7,241 bases of DNA from Clostridia bacterium (GCA_900767015.1 CAAFXQ010000283.1:1-7241); one strand, 5' to 3'; positions 1-5,572 are shown, numbered from the stretch's first letter. A program made the numbers and translations. The notes: a model not told the origin generated them from the letters alone.

Positions 1-47
1 CATTTCGAGCATTTCTGACGCAGGTTCGGCGGAAATTCACCGCTTAA

Positions 48-512
48 AACCGCATCGGGTTCGATTCTCGTCTGCTTAAGTTTCTGCTGTCAAAAACGGG
101 AAGCGAAGACCTTTCCGAGGAGCTGACGCAGGAAACGTTTTATCAGGCGGTCAAAAGCATCGGGCGGTACGATGAAAGCAAGTGTTCGGTATCAACGTGG
201 CTTTGTGCGATCGCCAAAAATCAGCTTTCGGCGTACTGCCGCAAGCATCCGAAAACCGAGATGCTTGAAGACAACCTGAAAACATCTTTGTCTGCTGAGG
301 ACAGCGTGATAGAAGCCGAAAACCGGGTTGAGCTGCTGAAAAAACTGCATTCGTGCCCCGGGCCGTACCGGGAGGTACTGTATCTTCGGATTTACGGAGA
401 CCTGTCGTTTCGGGAAATCGGTGAAATTATGGGCTTTTCCGAAAACCGGGCAAGAGTGACCTTTTATCGGGGAAAAGAACGGCTTAGAAAGGAGCTGACG
501 GAAAATGAGTGA
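48..512 (+). CDS. ECF-type RNA polymerase sigma factor, 5' end missing or frameshifted
   Basis: This is a sigma-70 family protein of the extracytoplasmic function type, which would direct RNA polymerase to a small regulon under control of the anti-sigma factor encoded next. Translated in the frame of its stop, region 2 is clear (KFLLSKTGSEDL, then EELTQETFYQAVKSIGRYDE and STWLCAIAKNQL), followed by a linker and the region 4 helix-turn-helix (YREVLYLRIYGDLSFREIGE, then ENRARVTFYRGKERLRK). The frame is closed by TAA at 45-47 and has no ATG, GTG or TTG between there and the ATG at 261. That ATG lies after region 2, so starting there would lose core binding. Another frame, open from the left edge to 77, encodes E-I-H-R-L near bases 32-46, resembling the start of region 2.1, so a +1 shift between about 48 and 77 is likely. 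About 154 residues are seen; the family usually has 160-180. The family call is firm; the 5' boundary is not. Confidence 0.85.
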   Translation, partial: NRIGFDSRLLKFLLSKTGSEDLSEELTQETFYQAVKSIGRYDESKCSVSTWLCAIAKNQLSAYCRKHPKTEMLEDNLKTSLSAEDSVIEAENRVELLKKLHSCPGPYREVLYLRIYGDLSFREIGEIMGFSENRARVTFYRGKERLRKELTENE

Positions 513-1500
513 GAAAATACCGTGTGAGATTATCCGGGATCTTCTGCCGTCATATGCGGACGGACTGACGAGTGAAAAAACAAACGAGGCGGTCGAAAAT
601 CACGTTGCGGACTGTACGGACTGCAAGACAGCACTTGATTTCATGCGTGAGGGCGAAAAGAAAAAAGAAAAGACGGACGAAAAAAAGGAAATCGACTTTT
701 TGAAAAAGACACGCCGGAAAAAAACACAGTCGGTCGCAATCGGCGTGCTGACGGCGGTTGTTATCCTCTTCGCAATCATCATCGCAAAGGTGTACTTTAT
801 CGGAAGCCCGATAGACGAAGAGTTTGTATCCTGCCGCTTGTCGGTAAGCGGAAAGGAAATAAGCGTCGGCGGTGGTTCGAAAATCCGCAATACCGATGTT
901 CCGTTTGTGGATTTCGAAGAAAAAGACGGCGTTGTCACGGTTACGTTCCGCTCTGTCCGTGAAAGCCGGTTTCACACCGGCGGATATCTTGCGAGCTTCA
1001 CTGCCGAAAACGAAATCAAAACCGTAAAGCTTGATGACCGCATTGTCTGGCATGGCGGTAAGGCGATTTCGAAAATCACCTCGGACGCCTTTAAAACCCG
1101 TCATTTGTATGTCGGTGCCATGCCCGAAAACAGCCGTACTGCGGCTGCACTTGGTGTATATGAAGTACTCGGTACCGTTTCCAATGCGTTGAAAACCTCG
1201 AAAGAGCCGTACGGCTGGACGATGATTGTTACCAACAATATCGGCTCAGTTCAAAGAGAAGCCAAGGAGGAATATATGCGTGCTTACGGGGTTGTGATTC
1301 TTGCCTTGATTGACAATCTCAGTGAAGTGAAATTCGAATATGAAGTTGACGGCGAAAAGTGCGTGCTTTCGGTCGATATCAAAGAAGCGTCGGCTTTTGC
1401 CGGGGAAAATATCAAGGAAACCGGAAAGGATATCACAAAGCTGCAAGCCCTGATTGAAAAAACGGTTCTCTATACCGAAACGGTACGATTGGCAGGATGA
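505..1500 (+). CDS. Zinc-finger anti-sigma factor, membrane-anchored, DUF4825-like C-terminus
   Basis: Predicted to hold the preceding ECF sigma factor at the membrane and release it on an envelope signal. Residues 1-47 carry a zinc-binding anti-sigma motif: C7, then H33-x3-C37-x2-C40. A lysine/glutamate-rich linker follows, with an IDFLKK stretch near 63-68 that is common before the membrane helix in clostridial members. One transmembrane helix spans about 75-99. The extracellular part (100-331) resembles DUF4825 domains: LYVG near the middle, then a KEPYGW segment and an LSEVKFEYEVDG strand; this last match is from memory of the family. The ATG overlaps the sigma gene's end by 8 nt, with AAAGGAG at 488-494, so the two genes should be translationally coupled. 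No terminator is obvious after the stop. Confidence 0.88.
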   Translation: MSEKIPCEIIRDLLPSYADGLTSEKTNEAVENHVADCTDCKTALDFMREGEKKKEKTDEKKEIDFLKKTRRKKTQSVAIGVLTAVVILFAIIIAKVYFIGSPIDEEFVSCRLSVSGKEISVGGGSKIRNTDVPFVDFEEKDGVVTVTFRSVRESRFHTGGYLASFTAENEIKTVKLDDRIVWHGGKAISKITSDAFKTRHLYVGAMPENSRTAAALGVYEVLGTVSNALKTSKEPYGWTMIVTNNIGSVQREAKEEYMRAYGVVILALIDNLSEVKFEYEVDGEKCVLSVDIKEASAFAGENIKETGKDITKLQALIEKTVLYTETVRLAG

Positions 1501-1516
1501 GCTTTTTGACAGAGGC

Positions 1517-1545
1517 TTGACAGCGGCACATAGGCGTGCTAATAT
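1517..1545 (+). promoter_or_regulatory. Near-consensus sigma-A promoter of the small membrane protein/DUF1232 operon
   Basis: TTGACA at 1517-1522 is followed after exactly 17 bp by TAATAT at 1540-1545. Transcription would begin near 1552, so the ribosome binding site GAGGTG (1552-1557) would lie at the very 5' end of the mRNA and the leader before the ATG at 1564 would be only about 12 nt. A second TTGACAG lies one helical turn upstream (1506-1512), but no -10 box stands 17 bp after it. Location and spacing are read directly; activity is inferred. Confidence 0.75.
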
Positions 1546-1563
1546 GACGCTGAGGTGAATAAT

Positions 1564-1785
1564 ATGGAAACATTCAAGTTCGGTTTGAAGCTTGTAGGAA
1601 TCCCTTTGGCGGTTTTGATCGCAATGTTTTTCTTCGGCGTTATGACGGGCAGCGAGTTCTGGTTTGATCTGTCAATGTGTTTGCTCTATTTTGTGATGCC
1701 CGTGTATATACTTGCCGTTATTATCGGGCTCACGGTTCAATACTTTGTAGAAAAGAAGAAAAAAGACGAATCGGAGAAGGAATGA
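1564..1785 (+). CDS. Small two-helix membrane protein of unknown function
   Basis: A 73-residue protein not assigned to a family. It has two hydrophobic segments, about residues 8-28 and 36-60, and a highly charged tail (EKKKKDESEKE), so it should be an inner-membrane hairpin with both ends in the cytoplasm. The ATG at 1564 is preferred over the in-frame GTG at 1555 because GAGGTG (1552-1557) overlaps that GTG and sits correctly for the ATG. The stop overlaps the start region of the DUF1232 gene (ATGA), so the two are translationally coupled and probably act together in the membrane. The gene's own strong promoter lies just upstream, separating it from the sigma/anti-sigma pair. Confidence 0.7.
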   Translation: METFKFGLKLVGIPLAVLIAMFFFGVMTGSEFWFDLSMCLLYFVMPVYILAVIIGLTVQYFVEKKKKDESEKE

Positions 1786-2165
1786 TAATGAATCTCAGAC
1801 AGCGTGCCGAAAACTTAAAAACCGATGTCCCCGCCGTGTTTCTGGCGTTAAAGGACAAGCGGACGCCCGTTTTGGCGAAGCTCTTTGCGGCGCTGACGGT
1901 TGCGTATGCGCTGTCGCCGATTGACCTTGTGCCGGATTTTATCCCGGTGCTCGGCTATCTTGACGACGTGATTATACTCCCGGCTCTTGTAGCCTTGACC
2001 GTGCATTTTATCCCGAAAGATATCATGGCTTCTTATCGGGAACAAGCAAAAGAACTGTGGCGGGACGGCAAGCCGAAAAAATGGTATTATGCCATACCGG
2101 TTGTGCTTTTCTGGCTTGCCGTAATTGCGATTATTGTTATAACGGTACTGAAATGCCGCCGATGA
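1782..2165 (+). CDS. YkvA-like DUF1232 membrane protein
   Basis: A 127-residue protein of the DUF1232 (YkvA) family, whose biochemical role is not established. The signature covers about residues 34-68: a hydrophobic run followed by YALSPIDLVPDFIPVLGYLD and DVIILPAL. The SPIDLxPDFIPxxGxxDD pattern is the family hallmark. A C-terminal transmembrane helix follows at about 102-123, ending in a basic KCRR tail. ATG 1782 gives a 4-nt ATGA overlap with the upstream gene and has GGAG (1773-1776) at 5 nt spacing. ATG 1788 (MNLRQR) is a credible alternative, with AAGG at 7 nt. Co-transcribed with the upstream two-helix protein and ended by the hairpin at 2186-2216. Confidence 0.9.
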   Translation: MIMNLRQRAENLKTDVPAVFLALKDKRTPVLAKLFAALTVAYALSPIDLVPDFIPVLGYLDDVIILPALVALTVHFIPKDIMASYREQAKELWRDGKPKKWYYAIPVVLFWLAVIAIIVITVLKCRR

Positions 2166-2185
2166 TGAATGCGGCGGCTGATAGC

Positions 2186-2216
2186 AAAAGGCGGAATTTT
2201 TCACTCCGTCTTTTTT
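2186..2216 (+). terminator. Intrinsic terminator of the DUF1232 operon, able to work in both directions
   Basis: AAAAGGCGGA (2186-2195) pairs with TCCGTCTTTT (2205-2214) across a 9-nt loop, with one G-T wobble, and runs into a T tract on the plus strand (2211-2216). Read on the minus strand the same hairpin is followed by CCTTTTG, so it could also end the minus-strand open frame that stops at 2215. Confidence 0.8.
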
Positions 2217-2352
2217 ATTTATTCTGAATGTATTCTTCCGCTTCCTTTTTGCTCTCAAAACATCTTATCAGAATCTTTTCATCGTTTTTTCTTTCAAAGA
2301 GAAACTCCCGACAATGCGCAGTTTCGTCCGTTCTGCATAAGATGTAATACAA
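2215..2352 (-). pseudogene. Short minus-strand open frame, probable small gene or remnant
   Basis: A 45-codon frame reads TTG-Tyr-Tyr-Ile-Leu-Cys-Arg-Thr-Asp at its start and ends FESKKEAEEYIQNK-stop. The composition is protein-like: charged and aliphatic residues alternate (FLFERKNDEKILIRCFESKK) and it closes with an amphipathic helix. The stop lies inside a hairpin that has a T tract in this direction too, as expected for a convergent gene end. There is no in-frame ATG and no purine-rich ribosome binding site before the TTG. The frame closes about 40 nt further upstream, inside the start of the cysteine-rich gene. It may be a truncated copy whose 5' end was replaced by the neighbour's leader, or a small gene with a rare start. 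I do not recognise its family. Confidence 0.35.
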
Positions 2353-2377
2353 TCTGAAAGAAAGGAGAAATCCGGAT

Positions 2378-2704
2378 ATGGATGAAAATCTACCTTACGA
2401 AGCGGAACCGATTGACTTGAGAGGCGACTGCGACTGCTCGCAGGACGGTTGTGTAAAAGCCGGCTATCGTTATGCCGAAATCAGCGTTCCGATTGAGCTG
2501 AAACCGAATACGACACTCGGTGAAGTGGTTGTGGAATGCTGCGGCGAACCGGATATCGATTGCTGTGAAGCCGGGAACGCCGATTGCTGCGAAATTACCG
2601 TCACACAAAAGGTCAGCATCAAAATACCGGTGTATTATCAGGTGCTTGCCTGCATGGGTGACAGCAAAATTGACTGTGACTGCGGCACACCCTGCTGTCA
2701 GTAA
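2378..2704 (+). CDS. Cysteine-rich small protein with CC repeats, function unknown
   Basis: A 108-residue acidic protein with 14 cysteines (about 13%), at positions 18, 20, 25, 54, 55, 62, 63, 70, 71, 92, 100, 102, 106 and 107. Three CC pairs (54/55, 62/63, 70/71) repeat every eight residues, each preceded by an acidic residue. Two beta-rich segments frame this block: YRYAEISVPIELKP (30-43) and CEITVTQKVSIKIPVYYQVL (71-90). The alternation and the VxIPV ending recall small clostridial proteins with a TITQxxCVEVPVEF-type strand, sometimes linked to spore or surface layers; that likeness is from memory and weak. No signal peptide or membrane helix is seen. Metal binding or disulfide cross-linking are both possible. 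Start supported by AAAGGAG at 2361-2367, 10 nt before ATG. Probably a single-gene unit between two terminators. Confidence 0.8.
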   Translation: MDENLPYEAEPIDLRGDCDCSQDGCVKAGYRYAEISVPIELKPNTTLGEVVVECCGEPDIDCCEAGNADCCEITVTQKVSIKIPVYYQVLACMGDSKIDCDCGTPCCQ

Positions 2705-2713
2705 ACAAAACAA

Positions 2714-2755
2714 CGCCGGAGCGAAACCCGTTTGGTTCACTCCGGCGATATTTTT
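2714..2755 (+). terminator. Bidirectional terminator between the cysteine-rich gene and the convergent SDR gene
   Basis: A perfect 8-bp stem, CGCCGGAG (2714-2721) with CTCCGGCG (2740-2747), is extended by an inner imperfect pairing (GAAACC with GGTTC). It is followed on the plus strand by ATATTTTTAT. On the minus strand it is followed by TTGTTTTGTTT, and the SDR gene's stop lies at 2754, so it can serve both genes. Confidence 0.88.
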
Positions 2756-3659
2756 ATGCTTGGCTTTCTTTTTTCTTTCTGTATTCTTCCACTTCCGCTT
2801 TGATTCCCTCATAAAACGGCATCGGACAGTAGCCGAAGTCCTTGACGGCTTCTTCGTGTCCGTACGCCCTCGGCTCAGTCAGCCGCTGTACCCGTTCTCG
2901 GTAATCAATCTTTTTAAGCGACAACAGGTAAAGCATCTTTGCCGCAAAATAGGCAAGGGGAGACGGAACGGAAACAAAGACCGTCTTTTTTCCGAGCAGT
3001 TGGCTAATCAGCTTTAAAATGTCAACAAGGTCAATTACCGTACCGCCCGAAAGGTCATAGCATTTGTTTTTCGTGCTTTCTTCGTTTGTCAGCACCTGAT
3101 AATACGCTTTCCCGAGGTCACGGATATTGACCGGCTGAAGCGCAAAGGTGCCTTTGTCAACAACGGGGAAAATCCTCAGTTTATCGACCATTTTAATGAA
3201 TTTAGACATATTCGGATCTTTCAGATTACCGTAAATCATCGTCGGACGAAGCACGGTGAAGTATGTTTCGCTGTCTTGGAGCATAGCGAAAACCTTTTTC
3301 TCGATTTCAAGATATTCCTCGCTCGCCGCCTTGAATTTCGAATAAATCCCGGTCGTGTGCACGAGGATAATCCGTCTGACGTGGTTTTCGATTGCCGCCT
3401 TCGTAAGAGACACGGACATTTTAATTCCGGCGATATGCAACACCGTGTCGATTCCTTTTGTTACGTCCGTCAAAAAGGCTTCGTCCGTCAGGTCGCCGAT
3501 GATCGGCATAATTTTCGGAAAGATAGAAAGCTCTTTTGCCTTTTCCTCGCTTCGGACAACGGCGGTGTATTCAAATTCCGCTTCCGGCTCATTTTGCAAA
3601 ACCTCGGCAAAGCACATGCCGCTTCTTCCGGTGATGCCCGTAATCAAAACTTTTTTCAT
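2754..3659 (-). CDS. NAD(P)-binding atypical SDR / NAD-dependent epimerase-dehydratase family protein
   Basis: A 301-residue Rossmann-fold protein. The nucleotide-binding loop TGITGRSG (residues 7-14, G8-x2-G11-x2-G14) opens the protein. GDLTDE (55-60) is the usual adenine-contacting acidic turn, and VLHIAG (73-78) follows strand 4. LRPTMIYGN (137-145) and ALQPVNIRDLGKAY (173-186) match the substrate-side motifs of extended and atypical SDRs. The classical YxxxK pair is not cleanly present: YSKFK (106-110) is too close to strand 5 and Y116/K121 are five apart, so activity may differ from true epimerases. The cytoplasmic substrate cannot be told from sequence. ATG at 3657-3659 has AAAGGGG 7 nt upstream. 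The oxidoreductase gene lies 63 nt upstream on the same strand, with a hairpin between them. Confidence 0.87.
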   Translation of the reverse strand: MKKVLITGITGRSGMCFAEVLQNEPEAEFEYTAVVRSEEKAKELSIFPKIMPIIGDLTDEAFLTDVTKGIDTVLHIAGIKMSVSLTKAAIENHVRRIILVHTTGIYSKFKAASEEYLEIEKKVFAMLQDSETYFTVLRPTMIYGNLKDPNMSKFIKMVDKLRIFPVVDKGTFALQPVNIRDLGKAYYQVLTNEESTKNKCYDLSGGTVIDLVDILKLISQLLGKKTVFVSVPSPLAYFAAKMLYLLSLKKIDYRERVQRLTEPRAYGHEEAVKDFGYCPMPFYEGIKAEVEEYRKKKESQA

Positions 3660-3684
3660 GCTGTCGCCCCTTTAAACTGAAACG

Positions 3685-3713
3685 GCGGCTCCCGAAAAAG
3701 CTGCGGAAGCCGC
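3685..3713 (-). terminator. Hairpin between the oxidoreductase and SDR genes, possible leaky terminator
   Basis: On the minus strand GCGGCTTCC pairs with GGGAGCCGC (nine pairs, one T-G wobble) across an 11-nt loop containing five T. The following bases are CGTTTCAGTTT, a poor T tract, so termination toward the SDR gene would be partial. On the plus strand the stem is followed by a strong T tract, but no plus-strand gene reads into it. It leaves only about 25 nt before the SDR start, with no room for a separate promoter. Confidence 0.5.
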
Positions 3714-3722
3714 TATATTTTT

Positions 3723-5126
3723 TTATTCTTCCTCGCTTAATTTTCTGCCCATGAGAACGCCCATGACCGAAGCCATCATCAGACCTCTTGTCCAGCCGCT
3801 CGAGTCGCCTAAGCAGTGAAGACCCTTGACACTCGTGTTAAAGTCGCTGTCCATTTTGACACGGTTGCTGTAAAACTTGAGTTCGGGTGAATACAGGAGG
3901 GTTTCATAGGACGCAAAGCCCTCAACAACGTGATCCATCGCCTTGATAAAGCCGATGATGTTCGTCATCGCCCGATACGGCATGGCGGCGGTGATGTCGC
4001 CGGCAACGGCGTCGGGGAGAGTCGGCTTGACATTCGACTGAGCAAGCTCTTTTTCCCACGTTCTCTTGCCGTCAAGAATATCGCCGAAGCGCTGAACAAG
4101 AATATGTCCCGTTCCGAGCATATTCGTCAGCTCGCCGACCTTCTGTGCGTAGGAAATCGGCTGATTGAACGGATAGCTGAAGTTGTGGGAGCAAAGAATC
4201 GCAAGGTTGGTGTTGTTGGATTTGAGTTCTTTATAGGAGTGACCGTTGACGACGGCAAGGTCGTTGTCGTAGTTTTCCTGGCTGACGAAGCCGCCGGGAT
4301 TCTGGCAGAACGTACGGACCTTGTTTTTAAACGGCTTCGGATAGCCGATGAGCTTCGATTCGTAAAGAACCTCGTTGACCTTTTCCATAATTTCGTTTCT
4401 GACCTCGACCCGGACGCCGATATCAACCGTGCCGGGCTGATGAGCGATGCCGTACTCGGCGCAGATCTGCTCGAGCCATTCGGCACCTCTTCTTCCGGTT
4501 GCGACGACGGTGTGGTCGGCAAAAATTTCCTCTTCCTTACCGGTTTTTGCGTTCTTGATGCGAACGCCCTTGCACTCGTTACCCTCAAGAATGAGATCCT
4601 GACATTCTTCGCCGAAGCGGATTTCAACGCCGTTGCTTAACAGGTACTGCTCAATCGCAAAGTAGATATCCTGCGCCTTCTCCGTGCCCATGTGGCGGAT
4701 CGGGCAGTCAACAAGCTTCAAGCCTGCCTGAATGGCCTTGATGCGGATTTTCTTGACCTCTTCGGAATTGCTGATGCCCTCGATGTGCTCGTCAGCGCCG
4801 AATTCAAGATAAATCTTGTCGGCGTAGTCGATGGTCTCCTGTGCTTTTGCTTCGCCGATCAGCGACGGAAGATCGCCGCCGACCTCGTAGCAAAGAGAAA
4901 GCTTACCGTCCGAAAAAGCACCTGCGCCCGAAAAGCCGGTAGTGATGTGGCAATAGGGCTTACAGGAAACGCATTTGTGGGTTTTATCTTTCGGGCAGTG
5001 TCGGTTTTCGACAGACTGACCCTTTTCGACAATCAGAATACTTTTCTTACTGCCTTTTTTTATCATTTCGATTGCGGTAAAAATGCCGGCAGGACCTGCG
5101 CCGACGATTACGATATCTTTTTTCAT
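3723..5126 (-). CDS. NAD(P)/FAD-dependent oxidoreductase (COG2509-type)
   Basis: A 467-residue flavoprotein of the uncharacterised FAD-dependent dehydrogenase group. It begins with a dinucleotide-binding fold, DIVIVGAGPAG (4-14, GxGxxG), ending in IVEKG (32-36). A cysteine cluster follows: C44-x7-C52-x2-C55-x3-C59, then TGFSGAGAFSDGKL (63-76). VVATGRRG in the middle is the second flavin-binding ATG motif, and GLHCLGDSSGW near residue 437 is the C-terminal GD motif, followed by a helix to the end. The substrate is not known. ATG 5126 is chosen over the upstream in-frame ATG 5150 because GGAGG (5135-5139) stands 8 nt before it and homologues usually open with the Rossmann strand. A perfect promoter lies 70 nt upstream; the SDR gene follows downstream. 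Confidence 0.92.
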   Translation of the reverse strand: MKKDIVIVGAGPAGIFTAIEMIKKGSKKSILIVEKGQSVENRHCPKDKTHKCVSCKPYCHITTGFSGAGAFSDGKLSLCYEVGGDLPSLIGEAKAQETIDYADKIYLEFGADEHIEGISNSEEVKKIRIKAIQAGLKLVDCPIRHMGTEKAQDIYFAIEQYLLSNGVEIRFGEECQDLILEGNECKGVRIKNAKTGKEEEIFADHTVVATGRRGAEWLEQICAEYGIAHQPGTVDIGVRVEVRNEIMEKVNEVLYESKLIGYPKPFKNKVRTFCQNPGGFVSQENYDNDLAVVNGHSYKELKSNNTNLAILCSHNFSYPFNQPISYAQKVGELTNMLGTGHILVQRFGDILDGKRTWEKELAQSNVKPTLPDAVAGDITAAMPYRAMTNIIGFIKAMDHVVEGFASYETLLYSPELKFYSNRVKMDSDFNTSVKGLHCLGDSSGWTRGLMMASVMGVLMGRKLSEEE

Positions 5127-5197
5127 GGTGTTTGCCTCCGTTAAAATCATGCAGACATAAAAATAGCACGACTGATGCCTGTTAGCCGTACAAAGCT

Positions 5198-5226
5198 ATT
5201 ATATCAGAAGAAATTTTGGTTGTCAA
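5198..5226 (-). promoter_or_regulatory. Perfect-consensus sigma-A promoter of the oxidoreductase gene
   Basis: On the minus strand TTGACA (5226 down to 5221) is followed after exactly 17 bp by TATAAT (5203 down to 5198). Both hexamers match the consensus fully. The predicted start near 5191 gives a leader of about 65 nt before ATG 5126. No clear regulatory hairpin was seen in that leader. Confidence 0.88.
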
Positions 5227-5294
5227 ATCTTTTATTTTCCATTCAAATGGTGTATAATTATAAAAATATATATTATTTGCCTGCTTTTCCACTC

Positions 5295-5323
5295 TTGACA
5301 AAGAGCGAAAGGAATAGTAAAAT
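5295..5323 (+). promoter_or_regulatory. Promoter of the alaS T-box leader
   Basis: TTGACA (5295-5300), 17 bp spacer, TAAAAT (5318-5323). The start would be near 5330, just before the T-box stem I region. It is divergent from the oxidoreductase promoter, with 68 bp of AT-rich sequence between the two -35 boxes. Confidence 0.85.
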
Positions 5324-5329
5324 AATCGG

Positions 5330-5572
5330 GTAAAATTCAATAGTTCAAATACTTTGACGCAGGAAACAATCCGTCCGTCGGAAAAGAGAGGACAGCTCAC
5401 GGCTGAAAGGCTGTCCGCCGAAGAAAGACGGTGCGTGCTGCCTGCCGAGTTTCCGCCGAAAGGACGGACGTTCCCCGCGTTAAGGGACTTGAGTGGTGCT
5501 TTTTGCGCAAGTCGGGTGGTACCGTGGAGAATTTCTTCACCCCGAGAAACAGCAAAAAGTATCTTTTTTTAT
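5330..5572 (+). promoter_or_regulatory. T-box riboswitch (alanine), alaS leader
   Basis: This leader binds uncharged tRNA-Ala and controls whether alaS is transcribed. The T-box core GGGTGGTACCGTGG lies at 5514-5527. The antiterminator folds as TCGGG (5512-5516) with CCCGA (5541-5545) and GTGGAGA (5524-5530) with TCTTCAC (5534-5540), leaving the 7-nt bulge TGGTACC. The bulge's UGGU is complementary to the ACCA end of tRNA-Ala. The apical part of stem I is GGACAGC (5390-5396) with GCTGTCC (5410-5416), with an AGAGAG side motif before it and GGCTGAAAG in the loop. The specifier is probably GCT at 5437-5439, followed by a purine; GCC at 5440-5442 is a rival. A stem II-like hairpin with GAAA loop lies at 5453-5467 and a stem III-like pairing GACTTG/CAAGTC at 5486-5513. 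Stem I base pairing is not certain. Confidence 0.93.

Noticed and set aside
55..71. tRNA T-arm-like sequence (GGGTTCGATTCTCG) with a CTTAAAA loop nearby
   Set aside because: The arm has a G-T pair and a terminal mismatch, the spacing to any anticodon arm is wrong, and the anticodon stem for CTTAAAA does not pair. It also lies at the edge of sigma factor coding sequence.
550..1104. Minus-strand 184-codon frame opposite the anti-sigma gene
   Set aside because: Antisense shadow; Phe-rich stretches mirror the lysine-rich linker and no domain is recognised.
2346..2353. AATACAAT resembling a sporulation sigma-E/K -10 box before the cysteine-rich gene
   Set aside because: No matching -35 element at the right distance; too weak to call a promoter.
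2169..2357. Plus-strand open frame of 62 codons between the DUF1232 and cysteine-rich genes
   Set aside because: It reads straight through the terminator hairpin and T tract, is Phe/Ser/Arg-rich without pattern, and has no ribosome binding site. The minus-strand frame there is more protein-like.
4127..4627. Minus-strand 166-codon frame inside the oxidoreductase gene
   Set aside because: It is a Ser/Thr/Arg/Pro-rich shadow of the oxidoreductase gene in another frame, with no motif.
3930..4640. Plus-strand 236-codon frame opposite the oxidoreductase gene
   Set aside because: Antisense shadow of a gene with clear FAD-binding motifs; Val/Asp-rich composition mirrors the codons of the opposite strand.
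5182..5400. Minus-strand 72-codon frame upstream of the oxidoreductase
   Set aside because: It spans both promoters and part of the T-box leader, which explain the sequence better.
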